Part shown: in pieces, positions 1-8,680 of the stretch | Layout of the letters: every line of letters starts with the position of its first letter | Position numbering within the stretch: the stretch's first letter is position 1 | DNA from: Mycobacterium sp. SMC-8 | GTDB taxonomy: Bacteria > Actinomycetota > Actinomycetes > Mycobacteriales > Mycobacteriaceae | Direction: 5' to 3' | Assembly: GCF_025263565.1 (NCBI RefSeq) | Contig: NZ_CP079865.1 | Coordinates: 1,736,001 to 1,800,000 of the forward strand | Length of the DNA: 64,000 nt | Translations under genes and position numbers: made by a program | Notes under the pieces: model-generated | Databases searched by the model: none | Seen by the model: the letters and a program-made list of their open reading frames with translations, nothing else | Told to the model about the DNA's origin: nothing

Positions 1-188
1 CCCGCGCGAAAACGCAAGGCACCGTGGACCTGTTCATCGCCCTCGCAGGCGCTGCCGGCGGATTGTTCTCGGGTCTGGTGGTCGCACAGACCAGCTACCC
101 CACGCTGGCTGTCATCGGGGCCGTCGCCGCGGTGGCGCTGGGCCCGGTGCTGCTGCTGGGCCGCAGGCCGATCACCGGGCCTGGTTGA
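1..188 (+). CDS. C-terminal end of an MFS-type transporter (partial)
   Basis: Only the last ~61 codons are in the window; the open frame runs from base 3 to a TGA at 186-188. The translation has two hydrophobic stretches separated by a short loop (AQTSYPTL) and ends in a short basic tail (GRRPITGPG). This looks like the last two transmembrane helices of a 12-TM major facilitator. In M. tuberculosis an MFS gene (Rv0191) lies in the same ricR neighbourhood, which fits, but substrate cannot be judged from this fragment. The class is inferred from hydropathy and a remembered C-terminal pattern. Confidence 0.55.
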   Translation, partial: RAKTQGTVDLFIALAGAAGGLFSGLVVAQTSYPTLAVIGAVAAVALGPVLLLGRRPITGPG

Positions 189-215
189 GGCTGACAGTCC
201 TGGCGGGTGACGGCC

Positions 216-1037
216 TCAGTTGAGGTTGAAAGTCGTGGTCTCGGTGACGGAGCGCCGCTCCGTCGGCGGTAGCGGGTCGCCGGCCGCACGCACCCCCAGC
301 CGGATCAGGACCTGCGGACAGGCCTCGCCGTCGAACACCTCGCATGCCAGCGCCAGACGGTTGCGGGTGTCGCGCAGCGGATCGGTGAGCGGGCAGGTGG
401 CCAGCCCGAGGGCGGTCGCCGACAGCGTCAGGTCACTGAGTGCCTCGCCGGCGCGGAGCCGGTCGCTGTCGGTGTCGGTGTCGGTCGCCAGCACGAGCAT
501 CACCGCGTCATCGCCGGGGTGGCCGGGCGGGTCGTCGCCGTAGTGCAGTGTGAACTCGTCGTCACCGGCCCTGCCCCACCGGATGGTCGGCACGACGGCC
601 AGCGCAACGCCGAAGCGTTCCGCGCGGAGCATGAGCAGCTCCACGGTGCCGGCGGGAAGGGGACCCCGGTACGGCCGCCGGTCGGAGCGCCGGCGGGCGA
701 TGGTGTCGGCCAGCTCTCGGGTGCCGGCGCCTGCGGGCCGCTGGTCGAGTTCGACCGCCGCGAGCATCCCGTCGGCGGGCATGCGCAGGATCCGGCTCGA
801 CCACCCGATGGCGGCGAACGCGATCGCGCAGTGATGCAGCACGGCGCCGCAGCTGATGACCACGTCGCGCCGGTCGGAGTCGGTGTCGCCCAGTCGGCGG
901 CTCCAGTCGGCGGAGAGCTGGACGCCGCGGTGGTCGACGTGCCACCGCCACGGCTGCGTGTTGCCTACCGACGGGGCGTACGCGGCGAGGTCGAGCACGC
1001 TTTCCAGCGTCGCGGTGTCCGGGAACGCCGTCGCCAT
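216..1037 (-). CDS. Acg-family NAD(P)H nitroreductase-like protein
   Basis: Resembles the mycobacterial Acg group of nitroreductase-fold flavoproteins (Rv3131, Rv3127 type). Visible signatures are an N-terminal LAAYAPSVGNTQPWRW block (flavin-binding region), RRDVVISCGAVLHHCAIA, a central RRRSDRRPYRG motif and a C-terminal QVLIRLG strand. The protein is about 273 residues, shorter than the roughly 330 usual for Acg; the segment between the RRSDRR motif and the C-terminal domain is compressed. An upstream GTG lies inside the Shine-Dalgarno (GGAGG, 8 nt before the ATG), so the ATG at 1037 was chosen. Members of this family are often under DosR, but I do not see a good DosR box here. The electron acceptor is unknown; some Acg proteins may bind rather than reduce flavin. 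Confidence 0.7.
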   Translation of the reverse strand: MATAFPDTATLESVLDLAAYAPSVGNTQPWRWHVDHRGVQLSADWSRRLGDTDSDRRDVVISCGAVLHHCAIAFAAIGWSSRILRMPADGMLAAVELDQRPAGAGTRELADTIARRRSDRRPYRGPLPAGTVELLMLRAERFGVALAVVPTIRWGRAGDDEFTLHYGDDPPGHPGDDAVMLVLATDTDTDSDRLRAGEALSDLTLSATALGLATCPLTDPLRDTRNRLALACEVFDGEACPQVLIRLGVRAAGDPLPPTERRSVTETTTFNLN

Positions 1038-1144
1038 CGCTCGCACCTCCGCCCGATGTCCGGTCCTGCGGCCTACGGCGACATTCTAGGAGCCGCGGCT
1101 GCGCATCGGCGGCGGGCAGCACTGCTGTTCCCCTGGCAGGCGGC

Positions 1145-1579
1145 TCACAGCCAGATCGGGGCCACTTCCACCGGATTGATCCGCACCCCGTGGCGGCCGA
1201 TGTCGTAGTAGATCAGGGCACGGAGTTCCTCGGTGGTGATCGTCCATCCGTTCGCGCTATAGGTCTGCCCGGTGCCCAGCACCACATCGCCGGATTCGGG
1301 CCCGGGGATGGCGCCCTGGATGAAGTAGAGTTCGCCGCCGCCCTGCACCACCGAGAGGTTCTGCTTGGCCGGCGCCACCATGAACGGCTTGCCGTCGGTC
1401 CTGCCGCAGACCGCCGCAGGAAACCCGCGGCCCTCGAAATCGGCACTGAGCAGGCACCGGATCTGCCCGTCCTGGAACCGGACGGTCCGGTCGCCGTCGG
1501 CGGCGGCCGCCGACGGGACCCACGGCCCCACGCTCGAACCGACCAGTAGTGCCGCCAGCGCGGCAATCGCTCGAATCAT
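1145..1579 (-). CDS. Small secreted protein of unknown function
   Basis: A 144-residue protein with a clear Sec signal peptide: MIRA, then a hydrophobic Ala/Leu/Val stretch and a probable cleavage at AAAADG near residue 28. The mature part has two cysteines (RCLLSADF and AAVCGRTDG), likely a disulphide, and a Gly-rich GQTYSANGWTITTEELRALIYY segment. This pattern recurs in short mycobacterial exported proteins without an assigned function. The start is supported by GGAG about 8 nt upstream of the ATG. It stands alone on the minus strand, between the nitroreductase and ilvD; the 80 bp upstream hold no obvious operator. Confidence 0.65.
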   Translation of the reverse strand: MIRAIAALAALLVGSSVGPWVPSAAAADGDRTVRFQDGQIRCLLSADFEGRGFPAAVCGRTDGKPFMVAPAKQNLSVVQGGGELYFIQGAIPGPESGDVVLGTGQTYSANGWTITTEELRALIYYDIGRHGVRINPVEVAPIWL

Positions 1580-1659
1580 GCCGTCTCCGCCCGGAGGAAA
1601 AGCGTCTTCTGGGCAGAGATGCTTGCACGTTCAGTGCGCGCGCACAGTCGAATCGGTGC

Positions 1660-3372
1660 TTAGGTGCACACCGCCCCGACTGCCGCCGATCCGACGAGCT
1701 TGGTGTACTTGGCGAGCACGCCGGTGGTGTAGCGCGGCGGCAGGGGTTCGAAACCTGCCTTGCGCGACTCGAACTCCGCCTCGTCGACCAGGATGTCGAG
1801 GGTGCCGTTGGCGACGTCGAGACGGATCCGATCGCCGTCGCGCACGAACGCGATCGGGCCGCCGTCGACCGCCTCGGGCGCGATGTGGCCGACACACAGG
1901 CCGGTGGTGCCGCCGGAGAACCGACCGTCGGTCATCAGCAGCACGTCCTTGCCGAGACCGGCGCCCTTGATCGCACCCGTGATCGCCAGCATCTCGCGCA
2001 TGCCGGGTCCGCCCTTGGGGCCCTCGTAGCGGATCACGACGACGTCGCCGTGGGTGATCGTGCCGTCCTCGAGCGCGTCCAGAGCGGCCCGTTCACGCTC
2101 GAAAACCCTTGCCGTGCCTTCGAACACGTCGGAGTCGAAGCCGGCGGACTTGACCACCGCGCCTTCGGGCGCCAGCGAACCGTGCAGGATCGTGATGCCA
2201 CCGGTCGGATGGATCGGGTTGTTCATCGCCCGCAGCACCTTGCCGTCCGGGTCCGGCGGCGCGATGTGGGCCAGGTTCTCGGCCATGGTCTGCCCGGTCA
2301 CGGTCAGGCAGTCCCCGTGCAGCAGACCGGCATCCAGCAGGGCTTTCATCACCACCGGCACACCGCCGATCTCGTCGACGTGCTTCATCACGTGACGGCC
2401 GAACGGTTTCACGTCGGCCAGGTGCGGCACCTTCTGCCCGATGCGGGTGAAATCCTCCAGCGCCAGCTTGACGTTGGCCTCGTAGGCGATCGCGAGCAGG
2501 TGCAGCACCGCGTTGGTGGAACCGCCGAACGCCATCACCACCGCGATCGCGTTCTCGAAGGCCTCCTTGGTCAGGATGTCGCGGGCGGTGATGCCGCGGC
2601 GCAGCATCCCGACGACGGCCTCGCCGGAGCGGCGTGCGAACTCGTCGCGCCGCTTGTCGATCGCCACCGGGGATGCGCTGCCCGGCAACGACATTCCGAG
2701 CGCCTCGGCGGCCGAGGCCATGGTGTTGGCGGTGTACATGCCGCCGCACGCGCCCTCACCGGGACAGATCGCGCGCTCGATGATGTCGACGTCCTCGCGG
2801 GACATCAGCCCGCGCGCGCAGGCCCCGACCGCCTCGAAGGCGTCGATGATCGTGACTTCCTTCTCGGTGCCGTCGGTGAGCTTGGCGGTGCCCGGCATGA
2901 TCGAGCCGTTGTAGAAGAACACCGACGCGAGGTCCAGGCGCGCGGCGGCCATCAGCATGCCGGGGATCGACTTGTCGCAGCCGGCCAGCAACACCGTGCC
3001 GTCGAGGCGCTCGGCCTGCACGACGGTCTCCACGCTGTCGGCGATCACCTCACGGGAGACCAGCGAGAAGTGCATGCCCTCGTGGCCCATCGAGATGCCG
3101 TCGGACACCGAGATCGTGCCGAACTCCAGCGGGAACCCGCCGGCCTCGTGCACGCCGCCCTTGACTGCCTGCGCCAGTCGCTGCAGCGACATGTTGCACG
3201 GGGTGATCTCGTTCCACGACGACCCGACCCCGATCTGCGGTTTGACCCAGTCGTCGTCGCCCATCCCGACCGCGCGGAGCATGCCGCGGGCGGCCGCCTT
3301 CTCCAGGCCGTCGGTGACGTCGCGGCTGCGGGGCTTGATGTCGATACCGGGATCGGTGGGCTCTGAGGGCAT
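1660..3372 (-). CDS. ilvD: Dihydroxy-acid dehydratase
   Basis: Catalyses dehydration of 2,3-dihydroxy-isovalerate and 2,3-dihydroxy-3-methylvalerate to the 2-keto acids, the penultimate step of valine and isoleucine synthesis in the cytoplasm. The 570-residue length matches the family. The Fe-S cysteine motifs are all present: [16 protein letters not shown] and [15 protein letters not shown]; the C-terminal [10 protein letters not shown] signature is also clear. The frame stays open further upstream, but the ATG at 3372 (MPSEPTDPG) gives the family-length product; the longer version would run through the divergent promoter. It is divergent from the DUF305-ricR operon, as in the Rv0189c-Rv0190 arrangement. 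The copper operator lies about 50 bp from its start, so copper control of ilvD is possible but unproven. Confidence 0.97.
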   Translation of the reverse strand: MPSEPTDPGIDIKPRSRDVTDGLEKAAARGMLRAVGMGDDDWVKPQIGVGSSWNEITPCNMSLQRLAQAVKGGVHEAGGFPLEFGTISVSDGISMGHEGMHFSLVSREVIADSVETVVQAERLDGTVLLAGCDKSIPGMLMAAARLDLASVFFYNGSIMPGTAKLTDGTEKEVTIIDAFEAVGACARGLMSREDVDIIERAICPGEGACGGMYTANTMASAAEALGMSLPGSASPVAIDKRRDEFARRSGEAVVGMLRRGITARDILTKEAFENAIAVVMAFGGSTNAVLHLLAIAYEANVKLALEDFTRIGQKVPHLADVKPFGRHVMKHVDEIGGVPVVMKALLDAGLLHGDCLTVTGQTMAENLAHIAPPDPDGKVLRAMNNPIHPTGGITILHGSLAPEGAVVKSAGFDSDVFEGTARVFERERAALDALEDGTITHGDVVVIRYEGPKGGPGMREMLAITGAIKGAGLGKDVLLMTDGRFSGGTTGLCVGHIAPEAVDGGPIAFVRDGDRIRLDVANGTLDILVDEAEFESRKAGFEPLPPRYTTGVLAKYTKLVGSAAVGAVCT

Positions 3373-3418
3373 GCGGAGATTATGCGCCCGGCGTTTGTCC
3401 CCTCCAAACCACCGCCGA

Positions 3419-3433
3419 TACCCCCGTGGGGTA
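3419..3433 (+). promoter_or_regulatory. RicR/CsoR-type copper operator
   Basis: The sequence is TACCCCCGTGGGGTA, a perfect inverted repeat with 6-bp arms (TACCCC/GGGGTA) around CGT, ending 17 bp before the DUF305 start. GC-rich palindromes of this form are bound by Cu(I)-sensing CsoR/RicR proteins, and the second gene of the operon encodes such a sensor. It is followed at once by a second palindrome, GTACTAGTAC (3431-3440), which may overlap the -10 region. This indicates autoregulation: the repressor leaves when Cu(I) binds. The match is to a remembered motif; binding is inferred. Confidence 0.75.
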
Positions 3434-3450
3434 CTAGTACGCTGGGGCGC

Positions 3451-4077
3451 ATGACGACGTTGATCGCGCGACTGACCGCCGTGCTGGCCGCGGTGCTGCT
3501 GCTTGCCAGCTGCAGTGGCGCAGGCGAGGCGCCGGCGGACGGCTCCGACGCATCGGACGGATCCGAGGCGCCGCTGATCACCGGGGAGCCGTCGGGCTAC
3601 AACGAGGCCGACATCGCGTTCGCGAACGCCATGGTGCCGCACCACGCCCAGGCCATCGACTTGTCCAGGACGGCGGTGGAGAAGTCCGGCAACCCGGACC
3701 TGGTGGCGCTGGCCGAGCAGATCATCGCGGTTGCCCAGCCGGAGATGAACATCCTCAACGTGTTCCTGGTGCAGTGGAACGAGAACCCCGACATCCGCAC
3801 CGGGCCGGAGGGGTCCGAAGCGCCCGACGCCGGGCAGGCCACCCCGGGGACGATCGACGAGGCGACCGTCGCGCGTCTCGGCTCGCTGAGCGGCCCCGAG
3901 TTCGACAGACTGTGGCTGCAGTCGATGATCAGCCAGCACCGCGGCGCGATCGAGATCGCGGACGCCGAGATCGCCGACGGCGCCAATGTCGACGCCATCA
4001 GCATCGCCGAGACGATCGCCGCCGGGCAGCGGGGGCAGATCGAGAAGATGACGCAGATTCTGGAGGGCATGCCGTGA
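3451..4077 (+). CDS. DUF305 lipoprotein, copper-regulated
   Basis: A 208-residue lipoprotein of the DUF305 family. The N-terminus is a lipoprotein signal (hydrophobic stretch then LLLASC, lipidated Cys21), followed by an acidic low-complexity linker ([10 protein letters not shown]). The domain is a duplicated four-helix unit, with repeats [12 protein letters not shown] (His64-His65) and [13 protein letters not shown] (His163). The conserved His and Met residues are plausible metal ligands. It is the first gene of an operon with ricR (overlapping GTGA at 4074-4077), right behind a copper-type operator, so a role in binding or handling copper at the outside of the membrane is likely. The ATG at 3451 is preferred over an upstream in-frame start because only it yields the signal peptide and lies behind the operator. 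Confidence 0.88.
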   Translation: MTTLIARLTAVLAAVLLLASCSGAGEAPADGSDASDGSEAPLITGEPSGYNEADIAFANAMVPHHAQAIDLSRTAVEKSGNPDLVALAEQIIAVAQPEMNILNVFLVQWNENPDIRTGPEGSEAPDAGQATPGTIDEATVARLGSLSGPEFDRLWLQSMISQHRGAIEIADAEIADGANVDAISIAETIAAGQRGQIEKMTQILEGMP

Positions 4078-4409
4078 CGGAAACCAACATCGCGGCCGAG
4101 GGCGAGGCGACCGCACCGGATGACGGCGCCCACGGCTATTCGGCGCAGAAGGAGAACTACGCCAAGCGGCTGCGCCGCATCGAGGGCCAGGTGCGCGGCA
4201 TCGCCAAGATGATCGACGAGGACAAGTACTGCATCGACGTCCTCACCCAGATCAGCGCGGTCAACAGCGCGCTGCAGTCGGTGGCGCTCGGGCTGCTCGA
4301 CGAACACCTAGGCCATTGCGTCAGCCACGCCGTCGCCGCGGGTGGCGCGGAAGCCGACGCCAAGCTCGCCGAGGCGTCTGCGGCGATCGCCCGACTGGTC
4401 CGGTCCTGA
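4074..4409 (+). CDS. ricR: Copper-sensing transcriptional repressor, CsoR family
   Basis: An all-helical CsoR/RcnR-type repressor of 111 residues. The core [29 protein letters not shown] is typical, and the Cu(I) ligand set Cys-His-Cys is intact as Cys53, His78 and Cys82 (HLGHC spacing). It has a ~20-residue N-terminal extension rich in Ala, Glu and Thr, as in RicR (Rv0190). The GTG start overlaps the stop of the DUF305 gene, so the two are translationally coupled. The position next to divergent ilvD supports RicR rather than CsoR. RicR represses copper-protection genes (mymT, lpqS, a multicopper oxidase) elsewhere in Mtb; none of these lies in this window. Confidence 0.92.
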   Translation: MTETNIAAEGEATAPDDGAHGYSAQKENYAKRLRRIEGQVRGIAKMIDEDKYCIDVLTQISAVNSALQSVALGLLDEHLGHCVSHAVAAGGAEADAKLAEASAAIARLVRS

Positions 4410-4415
4410 CCCCCC

Positions 4416-4476
4416 GCCGAAACCGCATTCCACGCGGCCCGCGGGCGCGATCGGGCGCGTGGAATGCAATTTCGGC
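4416..4476. repeat. 61-bp palindromic element, copy A
   Basis: Inverted repeat with 21-nt arms (left begins GCCGAAACCGCATTCC, right ends GGAATGCAATTTCGGC) and a 19-nt loop. The arms differ at two adjacent positions. It starts 6 bp after the ricR stop, between convergent genes, so it could serve as a bidirectional hairpin terminator, though it lacks a U tract. Two further copies of the same length and loop size are at 50590 and 63688. Confidence 0.9.
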
Positions 4477-4510
4477 ACCAGGTGTGACGGGGTGGCGGGG
4501 ACGGCGGGCG

Positions 4511-4807
4511 TCAGTCCAGCGCGTTCTCGATGCGCTGCACCTTGGCCGTGAGCTGGCCGGTGTAGCCGGGCCGGATGTCGGCCTTGAGCACCAGGCTGAC
4601 CCGCGGGGAGACCGCGGCCACCGCATCGACGGCCTGCTTGACGACGGCCATCACCTCGTCCCACTCGCCCTCGATGTTGGTGAACATGGCATTGGTTTCG
4701 TTGGGCAGACCTGATGCCCGGACGACGCGGACGGCTTCGGCGACCGCGTCACCGACGCTGCCTGTGCCGTCTGCGCCGATGGGACTGATGCTGAACGCGA
4801 CGATCAT
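4511..4807 (-). CDS. Thiamine-binding protein, MTH1187/YqgV (UPF0045) family
   Basis: A 98-residue ferredoxin-like-fold protein of the family once called DUF77/UPF0045. Recognised by the start [11 protein letters not shown], the middle [26 protein letters not shown] and the end [14 protein letters not shown]. Family members bind thiamine or hydroxymethylpyrimidine-like ligands in crystal structures, and some act as the substrate component of thiamine precursor uptake. Length is as expected. It converges on ricR with the palindrome copy A between. No thiamine gene is nearby, so its role here is inferred from the family only. Confidence 0.8.
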   Translation of the reverse strand: MIVAFSISPIGADGTGSVGDAVAEAVRVVRASGLPNETNAMFTNIEGEWDEVMAVVKQAVDAVAAVSPRVSLVLKADIRPGYTGQLTAKVQRIENALD

Positions 4808-4847
4808 GTGCTCCAGTGTCCGCCTGGGTGCTCGGGGTCCCAGCAGT

Positions 4848-4910
4848 CACAGGTATCCGCGCTTAGCAGCGGGTCTCTCGTACTTCTGCTGAGAAAAGCG
4901 GATAGGTGTG
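4848..4910. other. Nested inverted repeat (possible RNA structure)
   Basis: Outer arms CACA-gg-TATCCGC (4848-4860) pair with GCGGATA-gg-TGTG (4898-4910), leaving a symmetric gg/gg internal loop. Inside, AGCAG (4865-4869) pairs with CTGCT (4886-4890) around a 16-nt loop. The nesting looks more like a folded RNA than a protein operator. It lies about 250 bp before the L,D-transpeptidase and 40 bp before the divergent thiamine-binding gene. It did not match any riboswitch class I could recall. Confidence 0.4.
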
Positions 4911-5158
4911 ACGGAAGGGGCGTCTGTGGGCCGAGATGCGATTGCCGAGTTCGGGATGAGAGCGCGGGTTCGGCGCCGGCCACAGCTGCCGGCCGTCTTG
5001 CTTTCACGTCGTAACGCGCGGAGGTGCCGAGGCGATCATCAGGGCAGGTCATGACCCTCCGTGCCGAGGGTGCCGGGGTCCGGCGAACACGTTCGCCAGC
5101 GGGATCGATCTTGGTGCTGTGCCACACTGGGGTCAGTCGCTGGACTGGAGGTAATTGC
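4911..5158. other. Non-coding rest of the intergenic region before the L,D-transpeptidase
   Basis: With the element before it, this forms a 351-bp gap without a credible gene. It contains a 6-bp stem hairpin (GCCGGC at 4975-4980 and 4988-4993, loop CACAGCT) followed by GTCTTGCTTT, a weak terminator-like or attenuator-like feature on the plus strand. A strong ribosome binding site (GGAGG at 5147-5151) precedes the transpeptidase start. Short open frames here have no ribosome binding site or convincing composition. Confidence 0.4.
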
Positions 5159-6205
5159 ATGCGGCAGCGAAACAGGAGCCGGGTCTTCGCCCTGTTCATG
5201 GCAGCAGGCGTGATCGCAGGGCTGACACTCGGCGCTCCGTCGGCGTTGGCACAACCCGCGCCCGCACCTGCGCCGGCCCCGCCGCCTCCACCACCGGCGA
5301 ACCCGTTCGTCTTCGAGAATCCGCTGGCCCCGCCCGCTCCGGCCGGTGCTCCCGCGGCAGGCCAGGCGACGACAGGCCAGACGACGACAGGCCCGACGAC
5401 GAGGAACCCGCTCGCCGTGATCCCCGGCGACCCGCTGCCCATCCCGGAGGGCACCCCGGCCGGGCAGAACCCCAACCCGTTCGTCGGCCAGCCCCCGTTC
5501 ATCCCGCCGTCCTTCAACCCGACCAACGGTTCCATCGTCGGCGCGGCGAAGCCGATCTACATCAACTTCGCGCGCCCGATCGCCAACCGGCAGATGGCGC
5601 AGGACGCGGTCCACATCTCGTCCAACCCGCCGGTTCCCGGCAGGTTCTACTGGGTCAGCGACACTCAGCTGCGCTGGCGCCCGCAGGACTTCTGGCCGGC
5701 CGGCACCGTCGTCACCATCGACGCCGCCGGCACCAAGTCGTCGTTCAGCGTCCCCGAGCAACTCGTCGCGACCATTGACAACGACACCAAGCAGATGGAG
5801 GTCCATCGCAACGGTGTCCTGGAGAAGACGTTCCCCGTCTCGATGGGCAAGCCCGGTTATGACACCAAGAACGGCACCTACTACGTGCTGGAGAAGTTCG
5901 CCGACATCGTGATGGACTCCTCGACCTACGGAGTGCCCGTCGATGATCCGTCCGGCGAGGGCTACAAGCTCAAGGTCCAGGACGCGGTGCGCATCGACAA
6001 CAGCGGGATCTTCGTGCACAGCGCGCCGTGGTCCGTCGGCGACCAGGGTGAGAGCAACGTCAGCCACGGCTGCATCAACCTCAGCCCGGCCAACGCCCAG
6101 TGGTTCTTCGACAACTTCGGCAGTGGCGACGCCGTGGTCATCAAGAACACCGACGGCGCCATGTACACCCAGCCCGACGGTGCGTCGGACTGGCAGATGT
6201 TCTGA
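5159..6205 (+). CDS. ldt: L,D-transpeptidase (Rv0192-like)
   Basis: Makes 3-3 crosslinks in peptidoglycan or attaches proteins to it, outside the membrane. A signal peptide (residues 1-31, ending APSALAQ) is followed by a Pro/Ala-rich linker with a [11 protein letters not shown] segment to about residue 105. Then comes an Ig-like domain ([14 protein letters not shown]) and the YkuD catalytic domain from about residue 200. The catalytic motif is IFVHSAPWS...SHGCINLS with His303 and Cys305. The ATG at 5159 has GGAGG 7 nt upstream. At 348 residues it resembles LdtMt4 (Rv0192), which sits beside ricR in Mtb. There is no lipobox, so release or non-covalent wall association is likely. Confidence 0.92.
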   Translation: MRQRNRSRVFALFMAAGVIAGLTLGAPSALAQPAPAPAPAPPPPPPANPFVFENPLAPPAPAGAPAAGQATTGQTTTGPTTRNPLAVIPGDPLPIPEGTPAGQNPNPFVGQPPFIPPSFNPTNGSIVGAAKPIYINFARPIANRQMAQDAVHISSNPPVPGRFYWVSDTQLRWRPQDFWPAGTVVTIDAAGTKSSFSVPEQLVATIDNDTKQMEVHRNGVLEKTFPVSMGKPGYDTKNGTYYVLEKFADIVMDSSTYGVPVDDPSGEGYKLKVQDAVRIDNSGIFVHSAPWSVGDQGESNVSHGCINLSPANAQWFFDNFGSGDAVVIKNTDGAMYTQPDGASDWQMF

Positions 6206-6294
6206 TCGGATAGCCCCGCGCCGCGGACGCATCGTGCCACGATGAACTCAGGCCGGCGGCGGCCCGGCCGTCGGTGCTGGAGCCAGGGGTGGCC

Positions 6295-7242
6295 ATGCCC
6301 GAGAAGACCGAGCCGGCGGCGCACGACAAGGCGGCACGCACGATCACGGTGATCGTGCTGACCCTGCTGGCCATCACGGCGCTGCGTGGGTATCTGCCGG
6401 ACGCCGGTGGTGACCCGCCTCCCGATCAACCCGCCGAGGCAGGTCCGGGGAGCCTGATCGCGGTCATCGCGATGCTGGTCGTGTCCGTCGCCGTGATCAC
6501 GATCGCGGTTTTCGCGCAGGCGTCGCAGCGCGCCGCGGCCCCGCCGCCGGGGGAGCCGCCCCGGACGGCGCGGGAGCGGGGTGTCCCGATCCGCTGGCGG
6601 ACGCTGCTGATCATCGGTGCGGCGCTTACGGCGTGGACGCTGCTGGTGCTGCTGTTGATGCGGTGGGTGCCGGCCGTGGTGCTCGACGAGCAGACGGTGC
6701 CCGACACACGGGCCGACGCCACCTCCAGTGCCGAGACGACCCCCGACGCCGAGCCGCCGGCCGGTCCCTACGACGGTGCGGTGTTCGCCGCGCTGCTGGG
6801 CACGACGGTCGCGCTGTTCGCGCTCGCGATCGTCGCGGCGCTCACCGGCCGCAGGCACGCCCCGGCACCCGCGGTGCCCACCGAGCCCGCGGCACCCGGA
6901 CCGGCCGCCCCGGCACCCGACCTCGCCCGGGCGGCCGAACTCGGTCTGGCCGAGATGGGCGATCTCAGCAGGGACCCCCGGCAAGCGATCATCGCGTGCT
7001 ACCTCGCGATGGAACGCGAACTGGAGAAATCACCCGGCACGACCCCGCGGGATTCCGACACCCCGACCGAGGTGCTGGCCCGCGCGATCCGCAGCCGCGC
7101 CGTGGACGCCGGCAGCGCCACCGAACTGGTCGAGCTGTTCGAGGAGGCGCGGTTCAGCCCGCACCTGATGAATGAGAGCCACCGCGTCGACGCGGTGCAC
7201 GCGCTGCGGCAGGTGCAGCGCCAACTGCAGGCGGCGACATGA
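6295..7242 (+). CDS. Membrane protein with C-terminal DUF4129 domain
   Basis: About 315 residues with three transmembrane segments (near residues 17-32, 52-70 and 105-125), then a fourth at about 165-187 after an acidic linker. The cytoplasmic C-terminal domain (DPRQAIIACYLAMERELEKS...DTPTEVLARA...FEEARFS) is the DUF4129 module found beside MoxR and transglutaminase genes. It is the first gene of a five-gene MoxR operon whose neighbours overlap by 4 bp. The ATG at 6295 was chosen because AGGGG lies about 6 nt before it; an in-frame GTG lies 21 bp further up. Function unknown; likely a membrane partner of the MoxR/DUF58 pair. Confidence 0.8.
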   Translation: MPEKTEPAAHDKAARTITVIVLTLLAITALRGYLPDAGGDPPPDQPAEAGPGSLIAVIAMLVVSVAVITIAVFAQASQRAAAPPPGEPPRTARERGVPIRWRTLLIIGAALTAWTLLVLLLMRWVPAVVLDEQTVPDTRADATSSAETTPDAEPPAGPYDGAVFAALLGTTVALFALAIVAALTGRRHAPAPAVPTEPAAPGPAAPAPDLARAAELGLAEMGDLSRDPRQAIIACYLAMERELEKSPGTTPRDSDTPTEVLARAIRSRAVDAGSATELVELFEEARFSPHLMNESHRVDAVHALRQVQRQLQAAT

Positions 7243-7721
7243 CGAAAGTCGTTGTCGTCGGTGTGTTTCTGATCGTCGTCGTGCAGGTCTTCGCCGTGAC
7301 GCAGCTGGAGCGGGAGCTCGTCCTGGTGGTCACCGGCGCGGCGCTGGCGTGCGTGCTGATCGGGGTCCGGTCGCACCTGGATGGCGGGCCCGACGACCGG
7401 GCCGAGACCACGGCCGACGAGGCGGCAGCGGCGATGCGTCGCTGGTTGTCCCGCACCGAAACGCTGATCTCGTGGTCGGAGTCCACCCGGGCCGACTGGG
7501 ATCGACGGCTGCGGCCGATGCTCGCCCGGCAGTTCGAGCTCGCAGCCGGACACCGGAAAGCCAAAGACCCGAGGGCATTTCACGCCACCGGCCGCATGCT
7601 GTTCGGTGACGAGCTGTGGCCGTGGGTGGACCCGGAGAACATCTCCCGGACCGGTAACGCCGAGCCCGGCCCGGGCCGGCGCACGCTCGACGAGATCCTG
7701 CAGCGGCTGGAGCGGCTGTGA
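7239..7721 (+). CDS. Small membrane-anchored protein of the MoxR operon
   Basis: 160 residues. Two hydrophobic segments fill the first ~43 residues (KVVVVGVFLIVVVQVFAV and ELVLVVTGAALACVLIGV), followed by a charged cytoplasmic domain with conserved-looking WSESTRADWDRRLRPMLARQF and HATGRMLFGDELWPWVDPEN. It overlaps both neighbours (ATGA at 7239-7242, GTGA at 7718-7721), so it is translated as part of the operon. I do not know a named family for it; similar small proteins sit between DUF4129 and MoxR genes in actinobacteria. Confidence 0.75.
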   Translation: MTKVVVVGVFLIVVVQVFAVTQLERELVLVVTGAALACVLIGVRSHLDGGPDDRAETTADEAAAAMRRWLSRTETLISWSESTRADWDRRLRPMLARQFELAAGHRKAKDPRAFHATGRMLFGDELWPWVDPENISRTGNAEPGPGRRTLDEILQRLERL

Positions 7722-8680
7722 GCACCCCCGCGGTGACCACGGCGCGCTGTGAGGCCGTCCTCGACGAGATCGGCCGTGCCGTCGTGGGCAAGCGCCACGC
7801 GCTGAACCTGATCCTGATCACCGTGCTGGCCCGCGGGCACGTACTGGTGGAGGATCTGCCCGGGCTGGGAAAGACATTGATCGCCAAGTCCTTTGCCGCC
7901 GCACTCGGCCTCGAGTTCACCCGCGTGCAGTTCACGCCCGATCTGCTGCCCGCCGACCTGCTCGGCTCGACGATCTACGACATGCAAACGGGCCGTTTCG
8001 AATTCCGCCGCGGCCCGATCTTCACGAACCTGCTTCTCGGCGACGAGATCAACCGTACCCCGCCCAAGACCCAGGCCGCGCTGCTGGAGGCGATGGCCGA
8101 ACAGCAGGTCAGCATCGACGGCGTGACACATCCGCTGCCGCAACCGTTCCTGGTGCTGGCCACCGACAACCCGATCGAATACGAGGGCACCTACCCGCTG
8201 CCGGAGGCGCAACTGGACCGGTTCGCGATCCGTCTCGAGTTGAAGTATCTGAGCGAGGCGGAGGAGACCACGATGCTGCGCCGCCGCCTCGACCGCGGAT
8301 CGGCGGCCGCGACGGTGCAGCAGGTCGTCGACGCGCACGACCTGCTGGCGATGCAGGAGTCGGTGGAGCAGGTCAGCGTCCACGACGACGTGCTGCACTA
8401 CATCGTGTCGCTGGCGACCGCCAGCCGCCAGCACCCTCAGGTCGCCGTCGGGGCCAGCCCACGCGCCGAACTGGACCTGGTGCAGCTCGCACGGGCGCGC
8501 GCACTGTTGCTCGGCCGTGACTTCGTCGTCCCGGAGGACGTCAAGGCGCTGGCCGTGCCGACGCTGGCGCACCGCATCAGCCTGCGGCCCGAGATGTGGG
8601 TGCGGCGGGTGCAGGGTGCCGACGTGGTCGAGGATCTGCTGCGCCGCACACCCGTGCCGCGTGCGCGGGACGCGACGTGA
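7718..8680 (+). CDS. MoxR-family AAA+ ATPase
   Basis: 320-residue AAA+ chaperone-like ATPase. Walker A is LPGLGKT (Lys52), Walker B is LLGDEINRTPPKTQ, sensor 1 is VLATDNPIEYEGTYPLPEAQLDRF, and the C-terminal lid contains ASPRAELDLVQLARARALLLGRDFVVPEDV. MoxR ATPases act with von Willebrand A or DUF58 partners to insert cofactors or to assemble or remodel envelope complexes. The next gene is such a DUF58 protein and both overlap by 4 bp. The client is unknown. Actinobacterial genomes carry several MoxR paralogues, so no gene number is given. Confidence 0.92.
   Translation: MSTPAVTTARCEAVLDEIGRAVVGKRHALNLILITVLARGHVLVEDLPGLGKTLIAKSFAAALGLEFTRVQFTPDLLPADLLGSTIYDMQTGRFEFRRGPIFTNLLLGDEINRTPPKTQAALLEAMAEQQVSIDGVTHPLPQPFLVLATDNPIEYEGTYPLPEAQLDRFAIRLELKYLSEAEETTMLRRRLDRGSAAATVQQVVDAHDLLAMQESVEQVSVHDDVLHYIVSLATASRQHPQVAVGASPRAELDLVQLARARALLLGRDFVVPEDVKALAVPTLAHRISLRPEMWVRRVQGADVVEDLLRRTPVPRARDAT

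Noticed and set aside
1047..1090. Possible DosR box upstream of the Acg-type nitroreductase
   Set aside because: The stretch GGCCGCAGGACC has GG/CC character, but aligning it to the 20-bp DosR consensus leaves many mismatches, so it is not supported.
1549..3366. 605-residue open frame antisense to ilvD
   Set aside because: High-GC shadow frame: no ribosome binding site, Arg/His-rich composition, and a well-supported gene on the other strand. Similar frames antisense to mmpL11, mmpL3, fadE3 and zmp1 were left out for the same reason.
3373..4116. Upstream extension of ilvD to 818 residues
   Set aside because: It would run antisense through the DUF305-ricR genes and the operator; the 570-residue product from 3372 matches the family.
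4808..5158. ydaO/c-di-AMP or M-box riboswitch ahead of the L,D-transpeptidase
   Set aside because: The conserved riboswitch cores that I remember are not present; only the simple nested stem at 4848-4910 and a weak hairpin are visible.
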